In this document: positions 49,225-58,895 of the stretch, one piece after another | Numbering within the stretch: the first letter of the stretch is position 1 | Layout of the letters: every line of letters starts with the position of its first letter | Source: Betaproteobacteria bacterium | Lineage (GTDB): Bacteria; Pseudomonadota; Gammaproteobacteria; Burkholderiales; SG8-41 | DNA: 59,960 nucleotides | Direction: 5' to 3' | NCBI GenBank assembly: GCA_025363435.1 | Contig: JANYDY010000083.1 | Coordinates: forward strand, 1-59,960 | Position numbers and translations under genes: made by a program | Notes under the pieces: generated by a model | Told to the model about the DNA's origin: nothing | Database searches by the model: none | Seen by the model: only the letters and a program-made list of their open reading frames with translations

Positions 49225-49437
49225 CTGTGCTCTCCGGCATGCGATGCAATATTCATAGTATGCATATTAACGCAACTGTGGCCAGCTCTGGAAGCGCCTG
49301 CGGGAAGTAAACAATGCAACGCGATGAGGCGGCACTGCTGCCTGCTATGATATGGAGAAAATCAGCATGTTGTGCGGATGCGACAGCACTGCCGGCGGCA
49401 TGGTTACAACGCATATATACAATCCAGAGGGCGGCAG

Positions 49438-51195
49438 ATGAATTCAAAAGATAAAACGTTGACGGCGATCGTGCACGATACCCCGGTGCCGGGCAAAGAG
49501 GGCACGGAATTCTGGGGCAGCGATGCGGTGGCAGCAATGCTGCGCGAACTCGATATTCCGTATATCGCGCTGGTGCCGGGTTCGAGCTATCGCGGCCTGC
49601 ATGACAGCATCGTCAACTATCTCGGCAATCGCGCGCCGCAGATGATCATGACCATTCATGAAGAAACCGCGGTCGCGATTGCGCACGGCTATTACAAAAT
49701 CACCGACCGCATGATGGCGTCAGCCCTGCACGCCAATATCGGCCTGTTGCGCGCGCCGATGTCGATTTACAACGCGTGGTGCGATCGTGCGCCCATGCTG
49801 ATACTCGGTGCGACCGGGCCTTGGGATGCAACCCAGCGCCGGCCGTGGATCGACTGGATACACACAAGCTCCGATCAGGGCGGTTTGATCCGCAACTTCA
49901 CCAAGTGGGACAACCAGCCGGGTTCGCCCGTGGCGGCGATGGAAGCGCTGCTGCGCGCCACGCAAATTGCGCAGACCGCGCCGCGCGGCCCGGTCTATAT
50001 CAATCTCGAAGTCAAAATGCAGGAGCAGAAACTCGGCGCCATGCCGCCGCTGCCGGATATGGCGCGTTTTGCGGTGCCGAAAATGGTGAGTCCGGCGCCC
50101 GAGCTGGTGGCGCAGGCGGCGAAGCTGCTGTCGTCGGCGAAAAATCCCGTGATACTTGCCGGTCGCGCCTCGCGCGGCATGACGGGCTGGAAAGAGCGCA
50201 TTGCGCTGGCGGAAAAACTCGATGCGCCGGTGTTGTCGAGCATCAAGCTCGCGGCAGCGTTTCCGACCACGCATCGCCTGCACCCGATACCGCCGTTCCA
50301 GGCATTGCCGAAGAGCGCCGGCGAGTTGATCAAATCGGCCGACGTGATCCTGGCGCTCGACTGGCTGGACCTTGCGGGCACTTTCAAGCAGGCTTACGGT
50401 GACGCGCCGATAACCGCAAAAATCATTCACGTTTCCTGCGATGCGCACAGCCATCGCGGCTGGAGCGCCGATTATCAGGGCCTGCCGCCGGCTGATGTTT
50501 ACATGCTGTGCGAAACCGATGCAGCGGTGCCCTTGCTGCTCAATGCCTGCACTGCGCGTAAGGCGACCGTTGCATTGCCGGCGCGCGCAACGCTGCCGCC
50601 GGTGCCCGATGCGGTGGCATTGCGCAGTGTAGCGGCAACGCTGGAAGAAGCAACGCGCGGCATTGATGTCAGTTACACGCGTTTGCCGCTCGGCTGGAAC
50701 GGCGGTTATACGCAGTTCGTCGATCCCTTGTCGTACATCGGGCATGACGGCGGCGCCGGCGTCGGTTCAGGGCCCGGCATGACGATAGGCGTCGCACTTG
50801 CACTCAAAGGCAGCGGACGCGTGCCGATTGCGCTGATGGGCGATGGCGATTTTCTGATGGGCAATACCGCGTTATGGACAGCGACGCACTACAAGACACC
50901 GTGTTTGATGATCGTCTGCAATAACCGCTCGTTCTACAACGACGAACGACACCAGGGCCGCATGGCGATCAACCGCGGACGACCCGAGGAAAACCGCTGG
51001 ATCGGTTTGCGCATCGGCGAGCCGGATATTGATATCGCCGCCATGGCGCGCGCGCAAGGTGCACTCGGTATAGGGCCGGTGGAAAAGCTTGCCGATCTGC
51101 TGCCGGCATTCAAGCAGGGTATTGCCGCGGTGCAGGCGGGGCAGGTTTGCGTGATCGATGCGCGGGTGCTGCCTGGTTATGACGACCGCGGTTAG
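49438..51195 (+). CDS. ThDP-dependent enzyme, acetolactate synthase/decarboxylase-like
   Basis: A 585-residue enzyme of the pyruvate oxidase/AHAS/decarboxylase superfamily. The N-terminal domain has the catalytic Glu75 in MTIHEETAVAIAHGYYK; the C-terminal domain binds ThDP-Mg through GDGDFLMGNTALWTATHYKT ending VCNNRSFYND. The middle domain lacks a clear FAD signature. It does not look like IlvB proper (the loop sequences differ), so a 2-oxo acid decarboxylase or lyase is more likely. The ATG at 49438 has AGAGGG upstream; the frame to 49372 is longer. A Bug receptor gene follows 17 bp later. Confidence 0.88.
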   Translation: MNSKDKTLTAIVHDTPVPGKEGTEFWGSDAVAAMLRELDIPYIALVPGSSYRGLHDSIVNYLGNRAPQMIMTIHEETAVAIAHGYYKITDRMMASALHANIGLLRAPMSIYNAWCDRAPMLILGATGPWDATQRRPWIDWIHTSSDQGGLIRNFTKWDNQPGSPVAAMEALLRATQIAQTAPRGPVYINLEVKMQEQKLGAMPPLPDMARFAVPKMVSPAPELVAQAAKLLSSAKNPVILAGRASRGMTGWKERIALAEKLDAPVLSSIKLAAAFPTTHRLHPIPPFQALPKSAGELIKSADVILALDWLDLAGTFKQAYGDAPITAKIIHVSCDAHSHRGWSADYQGLPPADVYMLCETDAAVPLLLNACTARKATVALPARATLPPVPDAVALRSVAATLEEATRGIDVSYTRLPLGWNGGYTQFVDPLSYIGHDGGAGVGSGPGMTIGVALALKGSGRVPIALMGDGDFLMGNTALWTATHYKTPCLMIVCNNRSFYNDERHQGRMAINRGRPEENRWIGLRIGEPDIDIAAMARAQGALGIGPVEKLADLLPAFKQGIAAVQAGQVCVIDARVLPGYDDRG

Positions 51196-51212
51196 ATTCT
51201 GATTTGATTGTC

Positions 51213-52190
51213 ATGCAGTTTATGCGCGTCGCAACGCAACTGATACTTGCGCTCGTGTGGATGGCTTGCGCGCAGGCGCAGGACTGGAAGCCGCAGCGTA
51301 ACGTCGATCTCGTCGTCAATTCCGGCGCTGGCGGCGCGGCGGATCGCCAGGCCCGCGTAGCGCAGAAATTTCTGCAGAATTTCCCGGGCATACCGAGCAT
51401 CAGTGTGACCAATCGCGCCGGCGGCGGCGGACAACTGGCGTTCAGTTTCATGCAGCAGCATGCCGGCGACGCGCATTACCTGTGTGTGCTGTCGACCGGC
51501 ATACTGACCAACCATATTACCGGCTTGAGTCAGGTGCGTTATCAGGACTTCACGCCGCTGAATATTCTGATGCGCGAGTACGTGGTGGCGTGGGTCAGGA
51601 CCGAATCACAGATTGCTTCGGGGCGCGATCTCATCACGCGCATCAAACGCGATCCTGCCTCCGTCGTATTCGCGTTTTCGACTGCGCGCGGCAATCAGAA
51701 CCACGTTGTCATCGGCATGCTGGCGCGCGCTGCCGGCATCGATCCGAAAGCGTTGAAGACCGTGATCTATCCGGGCGGCGGGCAGGGCATGACGGCGGCG
51801 CTGGGCGGCCACGTCGATGTCTGGGTCGGCGCCGCCGGCGGTTCGATTCCCTATCTGCAGGCGGGGACGATACGCGTGCTGGGCATCACTGCGCCGCAGC
51901 GCCAATCGGGGAAAATGGCGGCGGTGCCGACCTTTCGCGAGCAAAGTATCGATTCGACCTATTACGCGTGGCGTGGTTTTCTTGCCCCCAAGGGCCTGAG
52001 TGCCGCGCAAATCGCGTTCTGGGATCAGGCTTTCGCGCGCGTCGCGCAAAGCGAAGAGTGGAAAAAAGAACTCGAAGACAATGCCTGGGCAGAAGGTTTT
52101 CTCGGCAGCGCCGATACGCGCAAGCATCTTGATGGCGAATACGAGATGTTGAGCCGCATGCTGGTCGACCTCGGCGTGGTCACGCGCTGA
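51213..52190 (+). CDS. Bug-family solute receptor, divergent branch
   Basis: A 325-residue periplasmic receptor with a signal peptide ending CAQAQ (residue 23). It belongs to the divergent branch also seen at 33089: RNVDLVVNSGAGGAADRQAR, NRAGGGGQLAFSFMQQHAGD and CVLSTGILTNHITG. Two ATGs (51213, 51222) and a TTG at 51204 are possible starts. It directly follows the ThDP enzyme gene, which suggests that the receptor delivers, or reports on, the 2-oxo acid or related compound used there. No TctAB genes are near. Confidence 0.91.
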   Translation: MQFMRVATQLILALVWMACAQAQDWKPQRNVDLVVNSGAGGAADRQARVAQKFLQNFPGIPSISVTNRAGGGGQLAFSFMQQHAGDAHYLCVLSTGILTNHITGLSQVRYQDFTPLNILMREYVVAWVRTESQIASGRDLITRIKRDPASVVFAFSTARGNQNHVVIGMLARAAGIDPKALKTVIYPGGGQGMTAALGGHVDVWVGAAGGSIPYLQAGTIRVLGITAPQRQSGKMAAVPTFREQSIDSTYYAWRGFLAPKGLSAAQIAFWDQAFARVAQSEEWKKELEDNAWAEGFLGSADTRKHLDGEYEMLSRMLVDLGVVTR

Positions 52191-52212
52191 AATTCCGCGG
52201 TGACCAGCGTTC

Positions 52213-55200
52213 CTACTGACTGAGCTGCGGATCCTTGAGGCTGCCGCCGACGCTGAGTGCGCCACGCGCCACCGTCAGCGCTTGTGAACCGAGCACGAGA
52301 TCAAGACGCCCGGACAGTTCCGAACCCGCGCCGACGTCCACCGTGCCGCTGCCGTTCAGCGGACCCGATACCAGCTTGAGATTGCGAAAGGCAATCCTGC
52401 CGCCTGCCGCCTGTGCGTCGCCGGTAATTTCGTTATAAGGCGTACGACCACCGCGTTGCGGCGCCTTGCTACGCGACTGGATCGCGCGCACCAGATCGAG
52501 GTTGTTGAGCGTGCCTTTGGTGACGCTGAAAGTCGAACTTGCGCTTGGCGCGCCGAACAGGTCGTCGAGTGTTGCGCCCTGGCTGGAAAATTTGCTGGTC
52601 ACATCAAGCGTGCCGCTCGATTGAAACTCGCGCGTGAAGCCAGGCAGCAAAAGCGACAGATCGGCGCCTTTGAGGTTTAATTCACCCTGCGCGCGAAACT
52701 GTTTTTCGCTCCAGGCCAAGTTGAATCCGCCGCTCAGCGAGCCATTCGCGACGCGCGCGTCGAGGCCGGAAATCACCGCCTGATTCATATCGACCACCGC
52801 GGTGCCGGAGAGAAAGGCGAATTCAAGCGCCGGCCCCACCGTGGATGCAATGCCCTTGCCGTTGAAATTCACCCGCATCGAGCCGGACTCCTTGATCGGC
52901 GCCAGATCGAGGGTGATTTTTGCCTGCTGAATCTGTGCTTTCTGAAATGCGCCGTTCGGGGTCAGTGTGACCGTGGCGTCGAATGACGGCAGTTCGATAT
53001 TGCCGAGCGTCATTTTCACGCCGCTTATTTTGAGCACGCCGAAATTGATCTGCGTTTCTGCCGTACGTGCTTTTGCGAAGGCGGCAAAGTTCGGCAGCGC
53101 GCTTTGGCTGATTTTTACGTTGGTTAGTTGCGCCTCTTCAAAATCCTTGTTTTCTTCAAGCAGCGTGCGCAACGGCACAGGCACCACGGCGGTTTCGATG
53201 GTGATCTCCTGCGCGCGGCCAATCGAGATGCGGTCTATGCGTATCTGCGGCGCCGGCAGCAGCATGAAGCGGAAACTCGCGATGCTGACCGGTTCCTGCA
53301 GGCGGTCGGACAACAGCGTTTCGGTGCGCACGCGCAGGCCCGTCAACGGCAGTATCTGCAGGGCGGCGACGCTGCAGCCGACAATTACCACCACGCCGAT
53401 GGCGACCAGGCGGCCCCACTTCGTGCGCTTGCGCGATGCCGCCACGGTGATGCCCTTGGCAGCGGCCTGTTCCTGTTCCATGACGCGTTGCGCGGCGTTG
53501 GCTTCGGCGCGTTGCTGCGCTTCCTGACGGGCGCGCAGGTCGGCATCAAACTCGGCCTGCTCGCGGGCTTTCAATTCCGCCTCGACCTTGCCGGCAATTT
53601 CTTTTTCGGCGCGTTGACGCGACTGGTGTTCCTGCATCACGCGCGCGACCGCTTCCTGTTTGGCGCGATCCTCGGCGGCAGAGCGCGCCTGCTTCTCCAT
53701 GATCGCCTTCTGCTCGGCCTGCACGCGCGCCATCATCTCGGCCTGCGCCTTGGCGACCGCCTGCTCGTGCGCGAGGCGCGCGGAATCGAGCATGCGCTGC
53801 GCTTCGGCGCGCGCTTTTTCCGCTTCACCGGTTTGTTTGTCGGCGGCTTCCTTGATCAATTTTTCGGCGGTTGCGCTGGCGCTCAATGCGGCTTTCGCCA
53901 TGCGTTCGGCATTTTCACGCGCGCGCCGTTCGGATTCGAGTTTGCTGTCGAGATCGGCCTGCGCATTGCGTTCGGCCTCTTCGCGCACTTTGCGCTCGGC
54001 GTCAGCGCGCGCTTCGGCTTCCTCGCGCGCCTTGCGTTCGGTCTCGACGCGCGCCTCGACTTCAACGCGCGCGTTGGCCTCGGCGGCTGCCCGCGCTTCG
54101 GCTTCGTCGCGCGCCTTGCGATCGGCCTCGCTGCGGATCTGCGCCTCTTCGCTGGCGCTGCGTGCCCTGGCTTCAACCTGCTCGCGTGCGGCAGTCTCTG
54201 CCGTTGCGCGCGCCTCGGCTTCGTCGCGTGCTTTGCGATCAGCTTCGCTGCGGACCTGTGCTTCAGCGCTGGCCGAACGCGCCTTGGCTTCCGCCTCTTC
54301 ACGGGCGGCGACTTCCGACTGCGCGCGTGCTTCGGCTTCAGTGCGTGCTTTGCGCTCGATTTCGGTTTGCGCCTGCGCTGCTTCATGTTGCGAGCGTGCC
54401 TGCGCTTCGTAGGCTTTGCGCTCAGTGGCGGCTTTCGCTTCGGCTTCTTCGCGCGCTACGCGCAGTTTTTCTTCGTATGACTTCAGTTCGGCGGCAGCGC
54501 GTGCTTCGGCTTCTTCGCGCTTGCGGCGCTCGGCGGCGATCATCACCTCGGCCTCTTCGCGCGCTTTGCGTTCGGCTTGTTCGCGCGCGCCGGCTTCTTC
54601 GCGGGTCTTGCGGATATTTTCCTCGAGCGCCTGCAGTTCGGCACGCGCTTTGGTTTCAGCTTCTTCGCGTGCGATCTGCAGTTCGGTCTCGCGTTGCAGT
54701 TTTTCGGCTTCTTCGCGCGTGCGGCGCGCGGTCTCATCCTGGGCGCGCGCTTCAGCGGCGGCGCGCGCGTCTGCTTCCAGTTTGGCTTTGGCCTGCGCTT
54801 CGGTCAGTGCGCGTTCGGCCTGTTCCGCTTTGGCCAGCGCTTCGGCGCGCGCAATTTCGGCGCCGCGTGCAATGGCGTCGAGTTCTGTTTTGGCTTGATC
54901 GCCTGCTTGTTCGCGCGCACGCGTTTCCGCTACACCGCGCGCCTCGGCTTCTGCTTTGGCGCGTGCTTCGGCTTCGGTCCTGGCCTGTGCCGCGGCTTCC
55001 GCCATCGCGCGCGCTTCGGCGATTGCCTGTTCGGCGGCCAGCGCGCGTGCTTCGGCTTCGGCACGCAGGATGGCCTCGCGTTCCGCTTTGGCGATAGCTT
55101 CTGCTTCGGCGCGCGCACGCGCCTCGGCTTCTGCCTGCGCCCGCGCTTCGGCGTCTTTCAACGCCTGTTCCATCGCGCGCATCTTGGCTTCGATGGCGAC

Positions 55201-55950
55201 GCGCGCGCGTGCTTCGGCAGCGGCGCGCGCCCGCGCTTCGGTTTCGGCTTTGGCGCGCGCTTCGGCTTCCGCACGCGCGCTGGCTTCGGCTTTGGCTTTG
55301 GCTTCGGCATTGATACGCGCGCGCGCCTCGGCGGCGGCGCGTGCCTGCGCCTCGGCGTCAGCTTTGGCTTTGTCCTGCATGGCCGCGCGCATGCGCGCTT
55401 CGGCTTCTGCCTTGGCCTTGCCCTCAGTGGCGGCTTTGGCTTCCTGCTGCGCCTTGGCGCCGGCCTGCGCGGCAGCGCGTGCCGCTTCTTCAGCTTTCAG
55501 TTTTGCGGCGGCTTCTTCGCGTGCCTTGCCTTCGGCGGCGGCGTGTTCGCGCGCCTGGGTTTCCTGCCGCGCCTTCGCTTCGGCAGCAGCGCGCGCCGAG
55601 GATTCAGCCTGCGCTTTGGCCGCAGTTTCGGCTTTGGCGCGTTCTTCGGCTTCGAGATTAAGCTTGGCAACCTTGGCGGGCGAGGTGAAATCAAGATCGA
55701 GGTCGTCGTCGCCGGCTTTAGCGGCGGGTTGTTCCGCCATCAATTTGATATAACCGTCGGCGACCAGTTTGCCGACGGCGTCGCGCAAAGCCTCGTCAGT
55801 CAATCCGGATTTCGCCGCCAGATCGGCAGCCGGCGTTTTGCCGTCGACGGCCAGGAACAGCAAACCAAGTTCACGTGTCAGGCGTATGGTCTTGTTCTTG
55901 ACCTCGAGGATGCCCTTAGCCGTCTTGGCGTAAATCGCGTTCGGTTGCAT
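52213..55950 (-). CDS. giant coiled-coil protein with C-terminal AsmA-like domain
   Basis: A 1245-residue protein in four parts. Residues 1-~85 form a compact domain (AIYAKTAKGILEVKNKTIRL, then a winged-helix-like segment). Residues ~90-825 are a near-uninterrupted charged helix of Ala, Glu, Arg, Lys and Gln (EARARAEAEAR-type), including an almost exact 39-residue duplication around 54124-54357. A membrane segment follows at ~843-863 (GRLVAIGVVVIVGCSVAALQ). The rest is an AsmA-like domain (LQEPVSIASFRFMLLPAPQI, ending LSGRLDLVLGSQALTVARGA), predicted periplasmic. AsmA-type proteins bridge or organise the envelope and may move lipids. Long opposite-strand frames are shadows. Confidence 0.88.
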   Translation of the reverse strand: MQPNAIYAKTAKGILEVKNKTIRLTRELGLLFLAVDGKTPAADLAAKSGLTDEALRDAVGKLVADGYIKLMAEQPAAKAGDDDLDLDFTSPAKVAKLNLEAEERAKAETAAKAQAESSARAAAEAKARQETQAREHAAAEGKAREEAAAKLKAEEAARAAAQAGAKAQQEAKAATEGKAKAEAEARMRAAMQDKAKADAEAQARAAAEARARINAEAKAKAEASARAEAEARAKAETEARARAAAEARARVAIEAKMRAMEQALKDAEARAQAEAEARARAEAEAIAKAEREAILRAEAEARALAAEQAIAEARAMAEAAAQARTEAEARAKAEAEARGVAETRAREQAGDQAKTELDAIARGAEIARAEALAKAEQAERALTEAQAKAKLEADARAAAEARAQDETARRTREEAEKLQRETELQIAREEAETKARAELQALEENIRKTREEAGAREQAERKAREEAEVMIAAERRKREEAEARAAAELKSYEEKLRVAREEAEAKAATERKAYEAQARSQHEAAQAQTEIERKARTEAEARAQSEVAAREEAEAKARSASAEAQVRSEADRKARDEAEARATAETAAREQVEARARSASEEAQIRSEADRKARDEAEARAAAEANARVEVEARVETERKAREEAEARADAERKVREEAERNAQADLDSKLESERRARENAERMAKAALSASATAEKLIKEAADKQTGEAEKARAEAQRMLDSARLAHEQAVAKAQAEMMARVQAEQKAIMEKQARSAAEDRAKQEAVARVMQEHQSRQRAEKEIAGKVEAELKAREQAEFDADLRARQEAQQRAEANAAQRVMEQEQAAAKGITVAASRKRTKWGRLVAIGVVVIVGCSVAALQILPLTGLRVRTETLLSDRLQEPVSIASFRFMLLPAPQIRIDRISIGRAQEITIETAVVPVPLRTLLEENKDFEEAQLTNVKISQSALPNFAAFAKARTAETQINFGVLKISGVKMTLGNIELPSFDATVTLTPNGAFQKAQIQQAKITLDLAPIKESGSMRVNFNGKGIASTVGPALEFAFLSGTAVVDMNQAVISGLDARVANGSLSGGFNLAWSEKQFRAQGELNLKGADLSLLLPGFTREFQSSGTLDVTSKFSSQGATLDDLFGAPSASSTFSVTKGTLNNLDLVRAIQSRSKAPQRGGRTPYNEITGDAQAAGGRIAFRNLKLVSGPLNGSGTVDVGAGSELSGRLDLVLGSQALTVARGALSVGGSLKDPQLSQ
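53450..55680 (-). repeat. low-complexity coding repeat (Ala/Glu/Arg/Lys helix)
   Basis: About 2.2 kb of degenerate short repeats encode the helical region of the AsmA-like protein; GCGCGCGCTTCGGCTTC-like units recur every 24-42 bp on the plus strand. One 117-bp unit is duplicated nearly intact (compare 54124 and 54241). Such tracts can change length by recombination or slippage and can be misassembled. Confidence 0.85.
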
Positions 55951-56169
55951 AGTGTTTTTGCTCGATAGGTTGCGCTGCTTTGTTCTGACGGCAGCAAATC
56001 CTTTGCAATTCGGGGATTTACAGCCGACGCCGGAGAAAAGGTGTTACCAAGCCACTGCAACGCACCAACTTCCGTACGTTGTGATCGCCTGCGAAAAGTA
56101 GCATGAAATCCGGTTGCTGCTGCCCCTTGATTATAGTTTAATACCGCCTGCAAACGAGGGGGGCTGGAT

Positions 56170-57132
56170 TTGTCAGCACTAAAGGCAGCGGCGGTGGATA
56201 GACGTAGCGATTACGACGTCACGAATTCAGTGCGTACCACGGACGTTGCCGCGGTTGCCAGGGAAGTTCGCCACCTTTACGTCGATTTGTATCGCAAGTC
56301 CGGTGCCGGCAGTCTGGAACAGCCGTTTCACGACTTCGAGGCCCTCTACAGCGGCGATTATCCGGGTTACCGCGCCTGCGACACCGATTACCACGACATT
56401 CAACATGTGCTGGATGTCACGCTGGCGATGGCGCGTCTGCTCGACGGTTATCAGCGCGTCGGGCGCGAGCCGATGAACGAACGCCTGTTTCGCCTTGGTG
56501 TAGTGCTGGCGCTGTATCACGACTGCGGCTATATCCGTCACCGCAACGATACGCGGCATAAAAACGGTGCCGAATATACGCTTACCCACGTCAGCCGCAG
56601 CGCGCGCTTTTTGCGTTCGTACCTGCCGATGATAGGCATGGCAGATCTCGCGCCGGTCGGCGCGCAGCTGGTGCATTTCACCGGCTACGAAACGCCGGTC
56701 GACCGCATCCGCGTCGAGCAGCCGGTGCACCGCGTGCTTGGCAACCTGCTCGGTTCGGCCGATATCATTGCGCAGATGGCGGATCGCTGCTATCTCGAAA
56801 AATGCTACGACCGCCTGTTTCCGGAATTCATGCTCGGTGGTGTGGCGCGGCGCAAAACCATTGAAGGCGAGCAGGTGATATTCGAGTCGGCCGCCGACCT
56901 GATCGCCAAGACGCCGGGTTTCTACAAGGGCGCTGCACAACGCCTCGATATCGCGCTCGAAGGCGCTTACCGTTACGCCGAGCCGCATTTCGGCGGCACC
57001 AATCACTACATGAATGCGGTCGAAAAAAATATTACTTATGCGCGAGTCTTGAAGGAAACCAACACCATTTCAAGCCTGCGCCGGCGCCCGCCCAAGGACG
57101 CCACCAGCGCGCGCCAGCCGCATTTGTTGTAA
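56170..57132 (+). CDS. HD-domain (PDEase-like) metal-dependent phosphohydrolase
   Basis: A 320-residue protein with an HD-type metal site: His79 (YHDIQHVLDV), His117-Asp118 (ALYHDCGY) and Asp198 (GSADIIAQMAD), with the YHN-like spacing seen in cyclic-nucleotide phosphodiesterase-type HD domains. Substrate is unknown; cyclic nucleotides or (p)ppGpp are possibilities. A TTG start at 56170 follows AGGGGGG; GTG at 56194 is an alternative. No sensor domain is attached. It is divergent from the giant AsmA-like gene across a 219-bp gap in which I see no further gene. Confidence 0.82.
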   Translation: MSALKAAAVDRRSDYDVTNSVRTTDVAAVAREVRHLYVDLYRKSGAGSLEQPFHDFEALYSGDYPGYRACDTDYHDIQHVLDVTLAMARLLDGYQRVGREPMNERLFRLGVVLALYHDCGYIRHRNDTRHKNGAEYTLTHVSRSARFLRSYLPMIGMADLAPVGAQLVHFTGYETPVDRIRVEQPVHRVLGNLLGSADIIAQMADRCYLEKCYDRLFPEFMLGGVARRKTIEGEQVIFESAADLIAKTPGFYKGAAQRLDIALEGAYRYAEPHFGGTNHYMNAVEKNITYARVLKETNTISSLRRRPPKDATSARQPHLL

Positions 57133-57151
57133 GCGCGTCGCCCGTTTACGC

Positions 57152-58147
57152 TTAATCAAGCGTCAGTAAAATCTTCCCGATGTGCGTGCTCGATTCCATG
57201 AGCGCATGCGCCTTGGCTGCTTCTGCCAGCGGAAACACTGCGTTGACGATCGGTTTTATTTTTCCCGCGGCGATCAGCGGCCAGACCTGCGCTTCGAGCT
57301 GGCGCGCGATTTCGTTCTTGTACGCGGGCGGGCGCGTACGCAGCGTCGAACCGGTGTAGGAGAGGCGTTTCAGCATCACCGGCATCATGTTGATTTCGAT
57401 TTTAGAGCCGGCGGCGAAGGCGAGTTGAATGATGCGCCCGTCGTGGTTGGCGGCTTTGAAGTTTTTTTCGATATTCGCGCCGCCGACGATGTCGAGTATC
57501 ACATTCGCGCCGCCGCCTTCGCGCACAATTTCAACAAAATCCTCATCGCGGTAATCGATGACGCGGTCGGCGCCGAGGCCGCGGCAGAAATCGCAGCGCG
57601 CCGCCGGGCTGTCGGTGGCGAACACTTTGACGCCGAACGCCTTGGCCAGTTGTATCGCCGTGGCGCCGATGCCGCCGGCGCCGCCGTGCACCAGAAATGT
57701 TTCGCCGGCTTTCAACCCGGCACCCATGAACACATTGCTCCACACCGTGAAGAAGGTTTCAGGCAGGCTGCCGGCGTCGCGCAGGCTGACGCCATCCGGA
57801 ACCGGCAGGCAGTGTTGCGCGTCGACGGTGCAATATTGCGCATAACCGCCGCCGTTGGTGAGTGCGGCGACTTTGTCGCCGGGTTTCCAACGCTTCACAT
57901 CCGCACCCGCGGCGACGATTTCCCCCGAGACTTCGAGGCCGAGCAGATCGGAAGCGCCGGGTGGCGCGGGGTAGAGGCCTTTGCGTTGCATCATGTCGGG
58001 GCCGTTCACGCCCGCGGCCGCTACCTTGATCAATACTTCATCGGCATTCGGCGCCGGCACCGCGCGTGTGGCGCTGCGCAGCACTTCGGGTTTGCCCGGC
58101 GCGCTGATTTCAACAACCTGCATTTCTTGCGGTAAAGCTGAACGCAT
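57152..58147 (-). CDS. NADPH:quinone oxidoreductase, zinc-independent MDR family
   Basis: A 331-residue medium-chain reductase of the quinone oxidoreductase/PIG3 (TP53I3) group. The NADPH fold shows FLVHGGAGGIGATAIQLAKA; the N-terminal half has VLIKVAAAGVNGPDMMQRKG and LLGLEVSGEIVAAGADVKRW. Zinc ligands of alcohol dehydrogenases are absent. These enzymes reduce quinones or enones with NADPH. It converges with the HD-domain gene (19-bp gap) and starts 25 bp after the thiol dioxygenase stop on the same strand, so the two are likely co-transcribed. Confidence 0.92.
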   Translation of the reverse strand: MRSALPQEMQVVEISAPGKPEVLRSATRAVPAPNADEVLIKVAAAGVNGPDMMQRKGLYPAPPGASDLLGLEVSGEIVAAGADVKRWKPGDKVAALTNGGGYAQYCTVDAQHCLPVPDGVSLRDAGSLPETFFTVWSNVFMGAGLKAGETFLVHGGAGGIGATAIQLAKAFGVKVFATDSPAARCDFCRGLGADRVIDYRDEDFVEIVREGGGANVILDIVGGANIEKNFKAANHDGRIIQLAFAAGSKIEINMMPVMLKRLSYTGSTLRTRPPAYKNEIARQLEAQVWPLIAAGKIKPIVNAVFPLAEAAKAHALMESSTHIGKILLTLD

Positions 58148-58172
58148 TGCTGCTCCTGATTTATTTAACGGT

Positions 58173-58787
58173 CTAGCGGGTAAGAGCAGCGCGCACTTCC
58201 GCCGAACGGTCCCAGAAATTCGGCATCAGCGGGCTTGAATATCCCGAGACGAAAGGTTTGATCGCACTGGTGGCCGGATCGTAAACGTGACGCGCTACTG
58301 CGCCGATGTTGGCGCCGTAAATGTGGATGCTGATCGACGGCTGGTCGGAGAGCGCATTGGCGACTTCGTGCACATCGCCGACTGTCGGCGAGACGCGATC
58401 GACCATGCCGGGATTGAGCGTGCAGCTTTCTTCAGCGCGCATCGGCTGGCCCGGTGCGCCCAGCGTGAAGCGGCGGCACAGTTCTGCACCGCGCAGCATG
58501 CCGATCATGCCCCACACGCAATGGTCGTGGACCGGGGTTTTCTGCCCCGGCCCCCAGACAAAGCTGACCACGGAAAAGCGCTCGAAGGGATCGCAATACA
58601 GCAGATACTGCTGGTAATACTGCGGATGCGGCTGGGTACATTCGTCGGGCAGCCAGTCGTCGTGGGCGATCAATGCGCCGAGCAGTTTTTCGCCGCGCGC
58701 AAAGACCGCGGCCTCATCGCCGGCCTTGTCTTCGACGAGGTGCGTGAAATCGGTGATGAAGCGGCGAAAGCGGGCGTGGTTTTTCAT
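58173..58787 (-). CDS. thiol dioxygenase (cysteine / 3-mercaptopropionate dioxygenase family)
   Basis: A 204-residue cupin enzyme that adds O2 to a thiol to give a sulfinate. The iron ligands are His87, His89 (TPVHDHCVWG) and His140 (GDVHEV), and the Ser153-His155-Tyr157 triad is present (SISIHIYG). Glutamine is found where mammalian cysteine dioxygenase has its substrate-binding arginine (YYQQYLLY), which in characterised bacterial relatives goes with 3-mercaptopropionate as substrate. No Cys-Tyr crosslink cysteine is seen. The gene is followed by a quinone oxidoreductase gene. Confidence 0.88.
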   Translation of the reverse strand: MKNHARFRRFITDFTHLVEDKAGDEAAVFARGEKLLGALIAHDDWLPDECTQPHPQYYQQYLLYCDPFERFSVVSFVWGPGQKTPVHDHCVWGMIGMLRGAELCRRFTLGAPGQPMRAEESCTLNPGMVDRVSPTVGDVHEVANALSDQPSISIHIYGANIGAVARHVYDPATSAIKPFVSGYSSPLMPNFWDRSAEVRAALTR

Positions 58788-58895
58788 GCGAACTATGCGC
58801 TGCGGCTATGGACTAAGGGAGTAACGATATACTAGCACGTGAGCCGGTTATATAACTGCGCCGCCCCGCGCGGTCAACCTCCAAGGAGCATCAAC

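Noticed and set aside
53128-55968. Very long plus-strand open frames (450, 408, 463 and 250-265 codons) opposite the giant coiled-coil gene
   Set aside because: They arise from the repetitive GCN/GAN codon pattern of the minus-strand gene; translations are Phe/Leu/Gly- or Ala/Ser-rich low complexity with no ribosome-binding sites or domains.
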